From the NCBI GenBank assembly GCA_045580645.1, contig JAZNOG010000003.1, forward strand, positions 1 through 29,165: a stretch of DNA of 29,165 bases, given 5' to 3'. Both the position numbers and the translations under genes were made by a program. Origin of the DNA: HGM10836 sp045580645. GTDB lineage: Bacteria; Bacillota_I; Bacilli_A; RF39; UBA660. The notes beneath the pieces are model-generated. The model saw only the letters and a program-made list of their open reading frames with translations. It had not been told where the DNA came from and ran no database searches. Of the stretch, positions 1-6,206 are shown in pieces. Position 1 is the first letter of the stretch. Each line of letters begins with the position of its first letter.

Positions 1-1249
1 TTTGCCTTTACCAAATCTATTATCTAATTGTTTTCTAAACTTCTCTAAATCAGAAATAAGAGCATCTCTATGATTCTTGTTTAAGTTAGGATATGAAGAT
101 TTCAAATTACCAGAAAAGAAGTCTCTAGTTATTTCATCTACAGTAGCTCCTAATATGCTACTAGGTAATCCCCAAGCTCCTATATCTTTCTTACCATGAA
201 TAAATTGAGTAACACTAGTATCAGCTTTTTTACCATCAACAATATAAGTATGTGTGTCTTTATCGAAAGTTATTCTTTTATTAGAATCTTCAATAATTTG
301 CTGTACTAAAGCTCTAGATTCTGCTAATTTACTAAAGTTATTTTCTTTTACCTTAAGTATAAACTGTAAAGCTTCCCTTAATATTTTAGCAACTCTATTG
401 CTTTTAGGTAACTTACTTCCTCTATTACCAGCAACATTAAGTACTTTAATATTATTAGCCTTAATCCATTCTATTAACTGCTTTGCTGTAGGGTTTTCTA
501 TAAAAGGCTTTTTCCATTCTTTAGCACTTCTTTTAGTAGCTATAAGACCTGCACTATCATCACTTGTGGCAAAATATACAGTACCATCAGAATTTCTTAC
601 ATTTAATTCTGTTCTTCCTGTATAAGGGTCAGTCTTTTTCTTTCTTCTAGTGTACTCAGCCTGCTCTTCATCTGAAATTTCCACTAAACCATAAGATGAT
701 ACATCCTCATTATCTATTCCTTTTTCTCTAAGAAATCCTTTAGGAGCAGTACCTCCAGTTTCAATACCTAATTCTTTAGCTACTTGTAGTCCTATAGTAT
801 CAACACCTGTTTGTCCTCCAGATATTACTTTAATAACTGATGAAGAAGTCGTTTCATCTGATTGCTTATACACAGGTTCTTTAATTTTAAGAGTATAAAC
901 TCCCTTCTTAGAAGTTTCATAAATAACATAGTCACCTTCTTCAAATAAGAATCTAGCTGTAGTTCTAACACCTTTAATCTGGTCTTCAGAAAAAGTAGTA
1001 AATTTCTCAGTAAGAGATTTCCAAGCATTATGTGCTTTAGTATACTTAGATTTAGAGTTATAATTAGTCTTATTTAGACATAGATAATTCTCTAAATAGT
1101 TAGTAAACTCAGCAGAGTTATAGTCTGTACTGTTGCTTTCGTCATACCAAGAATGTATAATATTTTCCAGTACAGCTGATGACACATTGTACTTATTCTT
1201 AAGAGATATAAATTCCTTATCTCTCTTTCTTACACATTGTTTACTCATA
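1..1249 (-). CDS. SLOG (cpYpsA)-nuclease fusion protein, 3' end outside window
   Basis: An open frame starts at the ATG at 1249-1247 and runs 416 codons without a stop off the left edge. Residues 138-282 match the circularly permuted YpsA branch of the SLOG superfamily (often annotated 'putative molybdenum carrier'): GGQTGVD at 144-150, TAPKGF near 167-172, NVRNSDGTVYF at 216-226, and LNVAGNRGSKLP at 270-281. SLOG domains bind nucleotides or nucleotide derivatives. From residue 325, ITFDKDTHTYIVDG followed by SVTQFI resembles the opening of Cas4/RecB-type PD-(D/E)XK nucleases, but the catalytic residues would lie outside the window. The first 137 residues are unrecognised. A Bacteroidetes-type promoter lies just upstream, and a terminator separates the gene from the preceding operon, so it begins a new transcription unit. 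The SLOG call is strong; the nuclease call is tentative. Confidence 0.8.
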
Positions 1250-1270
1250 AGATATTATTAAAATTTAATG

Positions 1271-1301
1271 CAAAGGTAAGTAAAATGATTGTAATACACA
1301 A
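1271..1301 (-). promoter_or_regulatory. Bacteroidetes-type promoter for the SLOG fusion gene
   Basis: Read on the minus strand, TTG (1301-1299) is followed by exactly 20 nt and then TACCTTTG (1278-1271), matching the Bacteroidetes primary sigma consensus TTTG/TTG-N19-21-TAnnTTTG. It sits between the terminator at 1310-1352 and the ATG at 1249, so the leader would be roughly 15-20 nt. The consensus is known for Bacteroides; use here is inferred. Confidence 0.75.
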
Positions 1302-1309
1302 GCGATATT

Positions 1310-1352
1310 AAAAAAAATTAAGGAGGAATAAGTGATTGACTTACTCCTCCTT
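1310..1352 (-). terminator. Intrinsic terminator ending the long operon
   Basis: The arms 1339-1352 and 1320-1333 pair over 14 positions with one G-U wobble and enclose a 5-nt loop. On the minus strand they are followed by a run of eight T (1317-1310). The hairpin begins 6 nt after the stop of the 208-residue gene, a textbook Rho-independent terminator for the upstream operon. Confidence 0.9.
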
Positions 1353-1358
1353 ATAAGA

Positions 1359-1985
1359 TTATTCAACTACATATTTAACCCCATCAAAGATTAAATATTG
1401 TATAGTGTTAATATTTACAGGTCTAACACCTGATTCCTTGTCAGTCTTAACTATGTCCATATCAACACAGTTATATCTACCATCCCTAGATTCAAATTGA
1501 ATCTTATATCCTCTAAGTACTCTTTCTTCTCCTTCTTCATATGGAAGTACAGGGTTATTAACCAATTCTGTAACAAGAGTTTTTGCAGCATTTGCTACAC
1601 CTTTCTTATTATTCTTGACTGTGTCAATACTATTTGAGAACTGCTCTACAATAGCATCAATCTCTTCCTGTAATTTCCTCTTACTCTTAGGTTTATCCTG
1701 CTTCTTGAAGCATACAGTAAATACTTGACCAGAATGAATGTTCTCCCAAATACTTCTAATACCAAGAGTACCATCCTTCTTATCCTCCTTAGTTACTTTT
1801 ACTGTAGTCTCAAACAGGTCAGCAGAATTAGTATAGTTCTTCAAATAGCTCATACCAATTTGAACCTCTTCACCACTCTCAAAATGAGTAAGCCAGGCAT
1901 TAGAGCCTGATACTCTGTTCACAATATAGTGAGAACTCTCACTAATAATAGAACCTTGCTTTAACTGATTTATTTGCTCAATCAT
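1359..1985 (-). CDS. Hypothetical phage protein, 208 aa
   Basis: I do not recognise this protein. Its first ~50 residues read like a small beta-rich domain (GSIISESSHYIVNRV, then AWLTHFESGEEVQIG), a style seen in phage nucleic-acid-associated small-barrel proteins, although that is only a resemblance. The middle (about 100-150) is basic and helical (KPKSKRKLQEEID). The C-terminus is again strand-rich and ends QYLIFDGVKYVVE. It is the last gene before the strong terminator and lies 1 nt downstream of the 79-residue coiled-coil gene, so the two are probably translated from one message. No signal peptide or membrane segment is visible. Confidence 0.75.
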   Translation of the reverse strand: MIEQINQLKQGSIISESSHYIVNRVSGSNAWLTHFESGEEVQIGMSYLKNYTNSADLFETTVKVTKEDKKDGTLGIRSIWENIHSGQVFTVCFKKQDKPKSKRKLQEEIDAIVEQFSNSIDTVKNNKKGVANAAKTLVTELVNNPVLPYEEGEERVLRGYKIQFESRDGRYNCVDMDIVKTDKESGVRPVNINTIQYLIFDGVKYVVE

Positions 1986-1986
1986 A

Positions 1987-2226
1987 TCAAATAAGCTTTT
2001 CTATATTAGACATAAATGTTTCAGCCTCTTGCTTAGTAACACCAATAGTTTTGATGTCTTCCTGCAATGCAGCAATTTGAGATTCTTTCTTTGCAATCTG
2101 TGACTCCATTTCTGCATGGAGATTACTTGCATTCTCATGTGCAGTCTTAAACATGGACTTAATGCTTGCCATTCTTTCACTGAAAGATGGTGTAGCTACA
2201 ACTGATTTCTTCGTACCAAAAGCCAT
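1987..2226 (-). CDS. Small coiled-coil protein, 79 aa
   Basis: This short protein is mostly one long helix. From about residue 25 to 65 it has heptad-like spacing (ESQIAKKESQIAALQEDIKT), suggesting a dimeric coiled coil. The N-terminus (MAFGTKKSVVATPSFSERM) is basic and flexible. No enzymatic motif is visible and no family is recognised. It starts 9 nt after the thyX stop behind an A-rich leader (AACTAAAAAAAAAGT before ATG) with no Shine-Dalgarno sequence, as is common here. It could be a structural or regulatory partner of the 208-residue protein downstream, but only proximity supports that. Confidence 0.7.
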   Translation of the reverse strand: MAFGTKKSVVATPSFSERMASIKSMFKTAHENASNLHAEMESQIAKKESQIAALQEDIKTIGVTKQEAETFMSNIEKLI

Positions 2227-2235
2227 ACTTTTTTT

Positions 2236-2697
2236 TTAGTTATTAATATACTTTCTTGTAATAAATTCCTCCATTAGAGGTTCTGCTAATTCCTTAGCCT
2301 GAGGATGTGGAGCACCTGTAGTACCTCTTGCTCTCAGGTCAAAGAAGTGATTCCAGTCAGATACAAATCCAGTTACAACCAATTCTGTCTTTAAGGAGTT
2401 AGGCAAGACAGCTCTTGCCTGCTGTGGCATCCAAGGGTTGTTTCTGAATCCAGATTTATATCTCTTATCTGGTACTCTCTCATCCCATTGCTTTAGTAGA
2501 GCAAGATAGGTATCTTCTGCACTTTGAAGATGCTGTAGATACAACTTGTCATACATACTGCAAGGGTCCCATCCTTTATTAGAATCTTCTCTAATTTCAG
2601 GACACCATTCAGGAATAATGAAGGTAAGCTCATTACCAAACTTATCCTTAGAATAGTTACAATACCTTGTACTTTCCTGAGCAAAAGACATTACTCT
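2236..2697 (-). CDS. thyX: Flavin-dependent thymidylate synthase ThyX, exon 2
   Basis: This is the C-terminal 153 codons of ThyX. In the spliced product it opens R-V-M-S-F-A-Q-E-S-T-R-Y, completing the ThyX signature RHRx7S: R168 and H169 come from exon 1, R170 and S178 from this exon. It continues with typical ThyX sequence (CNYSKDKFGNEL, then an IIPEW segment) and ends with helices and ELAEPLMEEF. Without splicing, only a TTG at 2700 would allow this frame to start, and the active site would lack its first half. The 3' splice site after 2698 is fixed by the intron's terminal G and by P10 pairing of exon bases AGAGTA with intron TACTTT. The spliced protein is 322 aa, longer than many bacterial ThyX proteins. 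Confidence 0.9.
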   Translation of the reverse strand, partial: RVMSFAQESTRYCNYSKDKFGNELTFIIPEWCPEIREDSNKGWDPCSMYDKLYLQHLQSAEDTYLALLKQWDERVPDKRYKSGFRNNPWMPQQARAVLPNSLKTELVVTGFVSDWNHFFDLRARGTTGAPHPQAKELAEPLMEEFITRKYINN

Positions 2698-2919
2698 CAA
2701 ATGTTATGTTAAGGCTCTTTATCCTTAACTCTCTGAGTTTCCTCAGAGTATCGGACTATATCATCACCCTCAAATGTAGGGTGTCCAGCACTCGTGTCTC
2801 TATTATATTCTATGTCAATTAATTTAATACCTATTTTTTCTCTTTCTTCTTCAGACATTTTCCATTCTTCTGAAGTCCACCACATAGGTGATTTAGTATA
2901 TACCTTAATTTTCATAGTT

Positions 2920-3687
2920 TCAAGAGTTAGTCTCTGAACCTTCATCAGTTGTTAAGCTGATGCTTGGCTGCTGATTAGCATGATTTAATACTTTTCTACA
3001 AAATTCATAAAGAGAGCCCATAGACATAGTGTGTTTACTTACATTAGCTTGATAAGTTACCCACTGAACATTGTCTTCAGTGTATCCTTTACTTGAATCA
3101 ATTCTATCTAATGAAGCTCTACTTATAGACTCAATATAGTCTCCAGTAATTGCACACATATGTTTTTGGTTTAAGAATAAGTTCCATAGAAAATCTATAG
3201 ATACTTCAAAGGAATAGCCTCTTTTAATAGCTGACTTTTTTAGCTTATTATACCTAGTAAGAGTAAGCTCTCCTACTTTTCCATTTCTAAGAGTTACAGC
3301 TTCCTTTCTAGTTTTACCAGCACAAGAATGACAAGCAAAGCTTCTATTTGGGTTTATTAGCTCTGCCTTTTCAAACCACCTTCTATTGCCACAAGAGCAC
3401 TCACAGAAATACTCTAAAACATTTCTAGAATTTCTTCTAATATCTAGAACAGTCCATTCTTTGAATTTATCTCCTATATTTACAGATACTCTACTTCTTT
3501 CTTGTGCTTTACAGCTTTTACAACCAGTAGACCTTCCACTAGTTAAATCACTTAAACACTTTTCTTCTTCTTTTCCACACTTACATCTAACCTTAATATA
3601 AGTATGTCCTCCTTTTATTATTGGAACATTATCTATAACAGTCCAATATCCAAATACTTGATTTAATTCACAATTTAACTTTCTCAT
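2920..3687 (-). CDS. HNH homing endonuclease encoded in the thyX intron
   Basis: The 255-residue protein starts at the ATG at 3687. An upstream in-frame TTG at 3711 lies inside the promoter's -7 box and is rejected. Two copies of a Cys-rich DNA-binding module come first: a WTV strand, then C-x-CG, then a C-x2-C pair (VRCKCG...CKSC and CECSCG...CHSC), seen in HNH homing enzymes that contact DNA through zinc modules. The C-terminal catalytic part has C-A-I-T-G, then SLDRIDSSKGYTEDNVQWV, the usual HNH/N-type core. The last ~20 codons (NQQPSIS...EGSETN) are translated from the intron's Q, P6 and R elements, so the reading frame runs into the ribozyme core. It would nick or cut intronless thyX to spread the intron. 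It has its own promoter. Confidence 0.9.
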   Translation of the reverse strand: MRKLNCELNQVFGYWTVIDNVPIIKGGHTYIKVRCKCGKEEEKCLSDLTSGRSTGCKSCKAQERSRVSVNIGDKFKEWTVLDIRRNSRNVLEYFCECSCGNRRWFEKAELINPNRSFACHSCAGKTRKEAVTLRNGKVGELTLTRYNKLKKSAIKRGYSFEVSIDFLWNLFLNQKHMCAITGDYIESISRASLDRIDSSKGYTEDNVQWVTYQANVSKHTMSMGSLYEFCRKVLNHANQQPSISLTTDEGSETNS

Positions 3688-3708
3688 TACACTTTGTATT
3701 TTATAGTG

Positions 3709-3739
3709 CAAATATAAGAAAAATTTATGAAATATACAA
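3709..3739 (-). promoter_or_regulatory. Bacteroidetes-type promoter inside the thyX intron
   Basis: Minus-strand TTG (3739-3737), 20 nt, then TATATTTG (3716-3709). Spacing and elements match the Bacteroidetes consensus. The HNH start codon lies 22 nt downstream, so the endonuclease can be transcribed from inside the intron independently of thyX. Confidence 0.75.
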
Positions 3740-3829
3740 GTACTTTTATAGAAATTACTAAATTTTAGCCTTCCAGCAATTCACTGGATTATTGCCCTAA
3801 TATTACTATTAGGCGACACAAAGTATTTT

Positions 3830-4336
3830 ATGCCTTACAAATTCATGTGATACACCTCTATCACATACAAAATGTACAGTTATTCTTTTTTCATGATATT
3901 CAGTAGGTTCACAAAGATATTTTAAGTCATCAAGCCAGTTGTTTTCTACTAAAACTCGAAGATTAGTAGTTATATAAGCATATCCAGGTTCTACTGTATC
4001 AGTAATAAATATATTTTCTAAACCGTCTCTATAATTTACTTTAGAGTATTTATTATTTATATACCTACCATAAGCACTAACATCATTATCTTCTCCGTAA
4101 GCATCCTCAAGAACTAATTCATTATTTAACAATACCTTTAAATACACAGTACCATGTTCAAGCATTGCTCCGTGACCACTTTTAATCATTCTATCTACAA
4201 ATTCCTTAGCAGAATCTTCTGTTATCTTATCCTCAGACTTATAACATACTCTACCTACTCTCTCAACCTGTTTATAAACTCCTTCAAGACCAGCAGGTTG
4301 ATTCCATATCTCAAAACTTGGCTTAATTAGCTTCAT
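3830..4336 (-). CDS. thyX: Flavin-dependent thymidylate synthase ThyX, exon 1
   Basis: The N-terminal 169 codons of ThyX, which methylates dUMP to dTMP using FAD, NADPH and methylenetetrahydrofolate. Visible family features are GRVCYKSEDKI, SGHGAMLEHG, an SAYGRYINN segment with substrate-contact style, and VHFVCDRGVSHEFVRH directly before the break. Unspliced translation would add only K-I-L-C-V-A and stop, giving 175 aa with the RHR motif destroyed. Exon 1 ends with the T of the CAT codon for H169. The gene overlaps the upstream thioredoxin-like gene by 14 nt. With dUTPase, NrdD/NrdG and the small thioredoxin it forms a dNTP supply set. Confidence 0.92.
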
Positions 4337-4574
4337 TGCAAAACTCTTTTAACTCTTGAACACCTAACAGACCACTATGTCTTTTTACAACATTTCCCTC
4401 ATCATCTACTAAGATGAGAGTAGGTACTGTTCTTACTTCATACTTGGTTACAACATTGTAACCCTCCGCAGATTGAACATCTACACTTTCATGTGGAATA
4501 TTTGCAAGTTGGAGATTATTCTCCAATATCTTGCAAGGACCACAACTTCTTGAATATATCTTTATTACTTTCAT
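4323..4574 (-). CDS. Thioredoxin/glutaredoxin-like protein, 83 aa
   Basis: A minimal thioredoxin fold: beta strand VIKIYS, redox motif C11-G-P-C14 at the start of helix 1, the cis-proline region RTVPTLILVDDEG (P51), and a final helix. At 83 residues it is nearer the glutaredoxin or mini-thioredoxin size than the ~105 residues of classical thioredoxin. The CGPC motif favours a thioredoxin-type dithiol reductant. In this neighbourhood it could recycle phage or host reductases or other thiol enzymes, but the partner is not shown by sequence. The last codons overlap the start of thyX by 14 nt, so the genes are co-transcribed. Confidence 0.88.
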   Translation of the reverse strand: MKVIKIYSRSCGPCKILENNLQLANIPHESVDVQSAEGYNVVTKYEVRTVPTLILVDDEGNVVKRHSGLLGVQELKEFCNEAN

Positions 4575-4579
4575 ACTTA

Positions 4580-4813
4580 CTAATCATCAAGCATTACAAA
4601 TTCATCAATATCAAACTTGTCTGGAAACTTACTTTCATATACATGATGAAACAATTCATCCCTTATTTGCTCTTCAGTAGCATCTTCAGGAAGATATGCA
4701 CTATCATAATATGATATAGTAACACTAACAAACCTTTTGTGTTCCTTATTTAAAGGTTCATTATAAGGAGCATTAGGGTCATTAGCTGCTCCAGGAGGAT
4801 AATTATCACACAT
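4580..4813 (-). CDS. Hypothetical protein, 77 aa
   Basis: Unrecognised acidic protein. The N-terminal third is proline- and asparagine-rich (YPPGAANDPNAPYNEP) and probably disordered. A predicted beta strand follows (KRFVSVTISYYDS), then a helix (ATEEQIRDELFHHVYESKF) and an acidic tail (DEFVMLDD). It overlaps the HicA-like gene upstream by 8 nt, the position where a HicB antitoxin would be expected in a hicAB pair. However, I see neither the HicB partial RNase H fold nor a ribbon-helix-helix motif, so I do not call it an antitoxin. Confidence 0.65.
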   Translation of the reverse strand: MCDNYPPGAANDPNAPYNEPLNKEHKRFVSVTISYYDSAYLPEDATEEQIRDELFHHVYESKFPDKFDIDEFVMLDD

Positions 4814-5015
4814 TTTTCTTTCTTTTTAAATCCACATTCAGATTATTCTCTTTAATAAGTCTATTAGCAATTACACATTCAAGATTTCTTTTAGGAACAC
4901 TGATATGCCTACCATTTATATCCGTATAAATAGCATGACTTCCATTACATCTATTGAACTGAAAGCCATTCTTCTCTACTATCCTAATAAATTCTCTTGG
5001 TGTATATTGCTTCAT
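4806..5015 (-). CDS. hicA: HicA-like mRNA interferase / YcfA family protein
   Basis: The 69 residues follow the HicA (YcfA) double-stranded-RNA-binding-like fold. An N-terminal helix (TPREFIRIVEKNGF) leads to the conserved strand containing G25-S26-H27 with the presumed catalytic histidine, then ISVPKRN, and a C-terminal helix ending in an N-N-L motif (VIANRLIKENNL). In toxin-antitoxin systems HicA cleaves mRNA and is neutralised by HicB. No recognisable HicB is adjacent: the next gene is an acidic 77-residue unknown and the previous one an unrelated 101-residue protein. Solitary HicA-like proteins are found in phages, and a toxin role is uncertain. Confidence 0.8.
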   Translation of the reverse strand: MKQYTPREFIRIVEKNGFQFNRCNGSHAIYTDINGRHISVPKRNLECVIANRLIKENNLNVDLKRKKNV

Positions 5016-5016
5016 A

Positions 5017-5322
5017 CTAATTATCTCCTGCTACAGCAATCTGTTCACAAATCAACATAGAATCAGGAGACATAGAGATTTCTTCAATGCGTATAATCTT
5101 ATACATACTAGGAGTACCATTAAATGTACCCTGTGTTTTCAAAAGTACCTCTGCTCCTTTGGCATTAGGAGACTTTACTACTGAACACCCTTTACCCACT
5201 CCTTTAATGTCAAATTCAATAATCCAAAGTCTTTGCTTGACAGTTTCCATACAACTTGCATCTACCCTATTTCTATTAGGCTTAGTATTGCATGGAGCTA
5301 CATAAATTCCTTGTTGTCCCAT
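5017..5322 (-). CDS. Hypothetical protein, 101 aa
   Basis: Unrecognised. The sequence alternates short strands and turns (RLWIIEFDIKGVGKGCSVV, then KGAEVLLKTQGTFNG and MYKIIRIEEIS), suggesting a compact beta domain, with a Cys/Asn-rich N-terminus. Three cysteines occur in the first ~45 residues without a regular zinc spacing. The ATG overlaps the stop of the preceding 59-residue gene in a TAATG arrangement, and the hicA-like gene starts 1 nt after its stop, so it belongs to a translationally coupled run of small genes. Confidence 0.65.
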   Translation of the reverse strand: MGQQGIYVAPCNTKPNRNRVDASCMETVKQRLWIIEFDIKGVGKGCSVVKSPNAKGAEVLLKTQGTFNGTPSMYKIIRIEEISMSPDSMLICEQIAVAGDN

Positions 5323-5501
5323 TATTTATTTCTATTTATAATATTACTTAAAACTTTCTGTGCTTCATACAGAGTATCCATCTCAGATTTTGTAATACCA
5401 TCTCCTCTTTCAAACTTAAAAGAAGCTAATAAGGATGCTATTTTTGTAGCATCCTTAGCTATTGGAGATACTTTCTTATTACTTATTCTAATTCCTGTCA
5501 T
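5322..5501 (-). CDS. Small hypothetical protein, 59 aa
   Basis: A complete short frame from the ATG at 5501 to the TAA at 5322-5324. It reads MTGIRISNKKVSPIAKD at the start, has a lysine-rich helical middle, and ends NIINRNK. Support for it as a gene comes from context: it fills the gap between two coupled genes, its stop overlaps the next start (TAATG), and its start lies 1 nt after the stop of the 47-residue gene. No motif is recognised. The helical regions around ATKIASLLASFKF and KSEMDTLYEAQKVLSNI suggest a small helical-bundle protein. Confidence 0.65.
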   Translation of the reverse strand: MTGIRISNKKVSPIAKDATKIASLLASFKFERGDGITKSEMDTLYEAQKVLSNIINRNK

Positions 5502-5502
5502 A

Positions 5503-5646
5503 TTAAAATTCTTCTATATAATCAGCTTCTGGAAATACAGTATTTACTTCATCCCAAGCAGCATCTCTTTCTTGTTCTATAGTTTCATCATAACTGGTAG
5601 AATATGTATCTCTAGAACCATCTTTAAAATGTACTATGAATGTCAT
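5503..5646 (-). CDS. Small hypothetical protein, 47 aa
   Basis: A complete short frame from the ATG at 5646 to the TAA at 5503-5505. Its start overlaps the end of the DUF3310 gene by 4 nt (ATGA), and its stop lies 1 nt before the next start, the packing expected of real phage genes. The protein is acidic, with an N-terminal hairpin (MTFIVHFKDGSRDTYST), a helix with ERDAAWDEV, and a tail PEADYIEEF. This pattern is common in small phage proteins of unknown function. Confidence 0.65.
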   Translation of the reverse strand: MTFIVHFKDGSRDTYSTSYDETIEQERDAAWDEVNTVFPEADYIEEF

Positions 5647-5912
5647 GATTCTTTCAGTTGTTTAATTCTATCATTAATATACCAAATAGCCTTTTCAAGG
5701 TCTTCAATCTCCTTTTGCTTATCTTCAAGACTAGCATCCTTCTTAAGACCTGCTCTCCACAGATACTTAATAGCATTACCTATACTAAAACAATAGTGTC
5801 TAGTAATAGTAATACATTCAATACTTGAAGGGTGACTACAATAATGAGGAGGATGATTAACCATATCTGCTACTTTACTCTGATTATTATCACTCTCCTT
5901 ATCATAAACCAT
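5643..5912 (-). CDS. DUF3310 (SaV-like) protein
   Basis: The family signature is clear: NHPPHY near the N-terminus, SSIECITITRHY, then FSIGNAIKYLWRAGLK, and a final helix EDLEKAIWYINDRI. DUF3310 proteins are frequent in phages and are often labelled 'nucleotide kinase', although no kinase motif is present. Conserved His and Glu positions suggest a metal-binding helical fold possibly related to MazG-like folds, which is inference. Two starts are possible: an ATG at 5930 overlapping the upstream gene by 19 nt, or the ATG at 5912, which forms a TAATG junction with the upstream stop. I chose the second because that junction recurs in this operon. Confidence 0.85.
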   Translation of the reverse strand: MVYDKESDNNQSKVADMVNHPPHYCSHPSSIECITITRHYCFSIGNAIKYLWRAGLKKDASLEDKQKEIEDLEKAIWYINDRIKQLKES

Positions 5913-6196
5913 TAACAATCCTTCTCCCATTCTGATAATCTTTTAAAGTTAAGTACAAAATCATTATACTCTCTTACATACATTTCACTATCCTTCTCAC
6001 CTATATAAGCAACAGCATCCATCCATTTACCATTATACTTCATGGAACATTCTTGAAATATTCTATATCTATTGCCAGTTTTAGTATGTACATAGATAAA
6101 ATGCTGGTCTCTTTTATATGCTACTACTAATGTAATGGCAGTAATAGTAATAACAAGTATCATTACTAAGAATAAAATTATAATCTCTTTTTCCAT
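5912..6196 (-). CDS. Membrane-anchored DUF1653-like protein, 94 aa
   Basis: An N-terminal hydrophobic stretch (residues 5-26, IIILFLVMILVITITAITLV) followed by K-R-D predicts a single membrane anchor with the C-terminal domain most likely in the cytoplasm. That domain reads like DUF1653: YVHTKTGNRYRI, a central WMDAVAYIG strand, and YVREYNDFVLNF, mirroring the family's H-x-K...Y, VxY and VR...F pattern. The family's function is unknown. The membrane segment is unusual for it and might place the protein at the host inner membrane. It lies 10 nt after polA. Confidence 0.75.
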   Translation of the reverse strand: MEKEIIILFLVMILVITITAITLVVAYKRDQHFIYVHTKTGNRYRIFQECSMKYNGKWMDAVAYIGEKDSEMYVREYNDFVLNFKRLSEWEKDC

Positions 6197-6206
6197 AAAT
6201 AATAAT

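Larger units (their letters stand above)
2698..3829 (-). ncRNA. Group I intron in thyX (probably subgroup IA)
   Basis: All core elements can be read on the minus strand. P1 pairs exon GGCAT with intron GTGTC, with the U-G wobble at the 5' splice site. P2 is CCTAATA-GTAA-TATTAGG. P (AATTGCTGGAAGGCT) is at 3781-3767, Q (AATCAGCAGCCAAGC) at 2976-2962, R (GGTTCAGAGACTAAC) near 2945-2930, and S (GATATAGTCC) at 2762-2753. R GACTA and S TAGTC form P7. P9 is CTCTGAG-GAAA-CTCAGAG (2748-2731), followed by a second hairpin (TTAAGG/CCTTAA). P10 pairs AGAGTA with TACTTT. About 160 nt between R and S hold further hairpins, as expected for P7.1/P7.2 of group IA. Splicing joins CAT to AGA in frame. The intron is 1132 nt, and the HNH gene starts between P and Q. 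Confidence 0.92.

Noticed and set aside
254..625. 123-aa plus-strand frame
   Set aside because: It lies opposite the minus-strand SLOG fusion gene, which has clear motifs and no stop; low-complexity hydrophobic content marks it as a shadow.
825..1028. 67-aa minus-strand frame
   Set aside because: It is a different frame inside the SLOG fusion gene and has no recognisable content.
2709..2945. 78-aa minus-strand frame overlapping the end of the HNH gene
   Set aside because: Its sequence covers intron elements R to P9 (the D-D-I-V-R-Y-S part is element S), so it is the ribozyme core region read as codons. A relic coding piece cannot be excluded, but no gene is needed to explain it.
3688..3711. 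TTG start extending the HNH gene upstream
   Set aside because: The TTG lies in the -7 box of the intron promoter, so it would be upstream of the transcript start. The ATG at 3687 follows.
3809..3829. ThyX as a complete 175-aa protein
   Set aside because: The last six codons are intron sequence (P1 guide region), and the RHRx7S active site would be incomplete.
5233..5796. 187-aa plus-strand frame
   Set aside because: Opposite strand of four well-packed small genes; hydrophobic composition results from reading AT-rich codons backwards. Other plus-strand frames in the window were rejected for the same reason.
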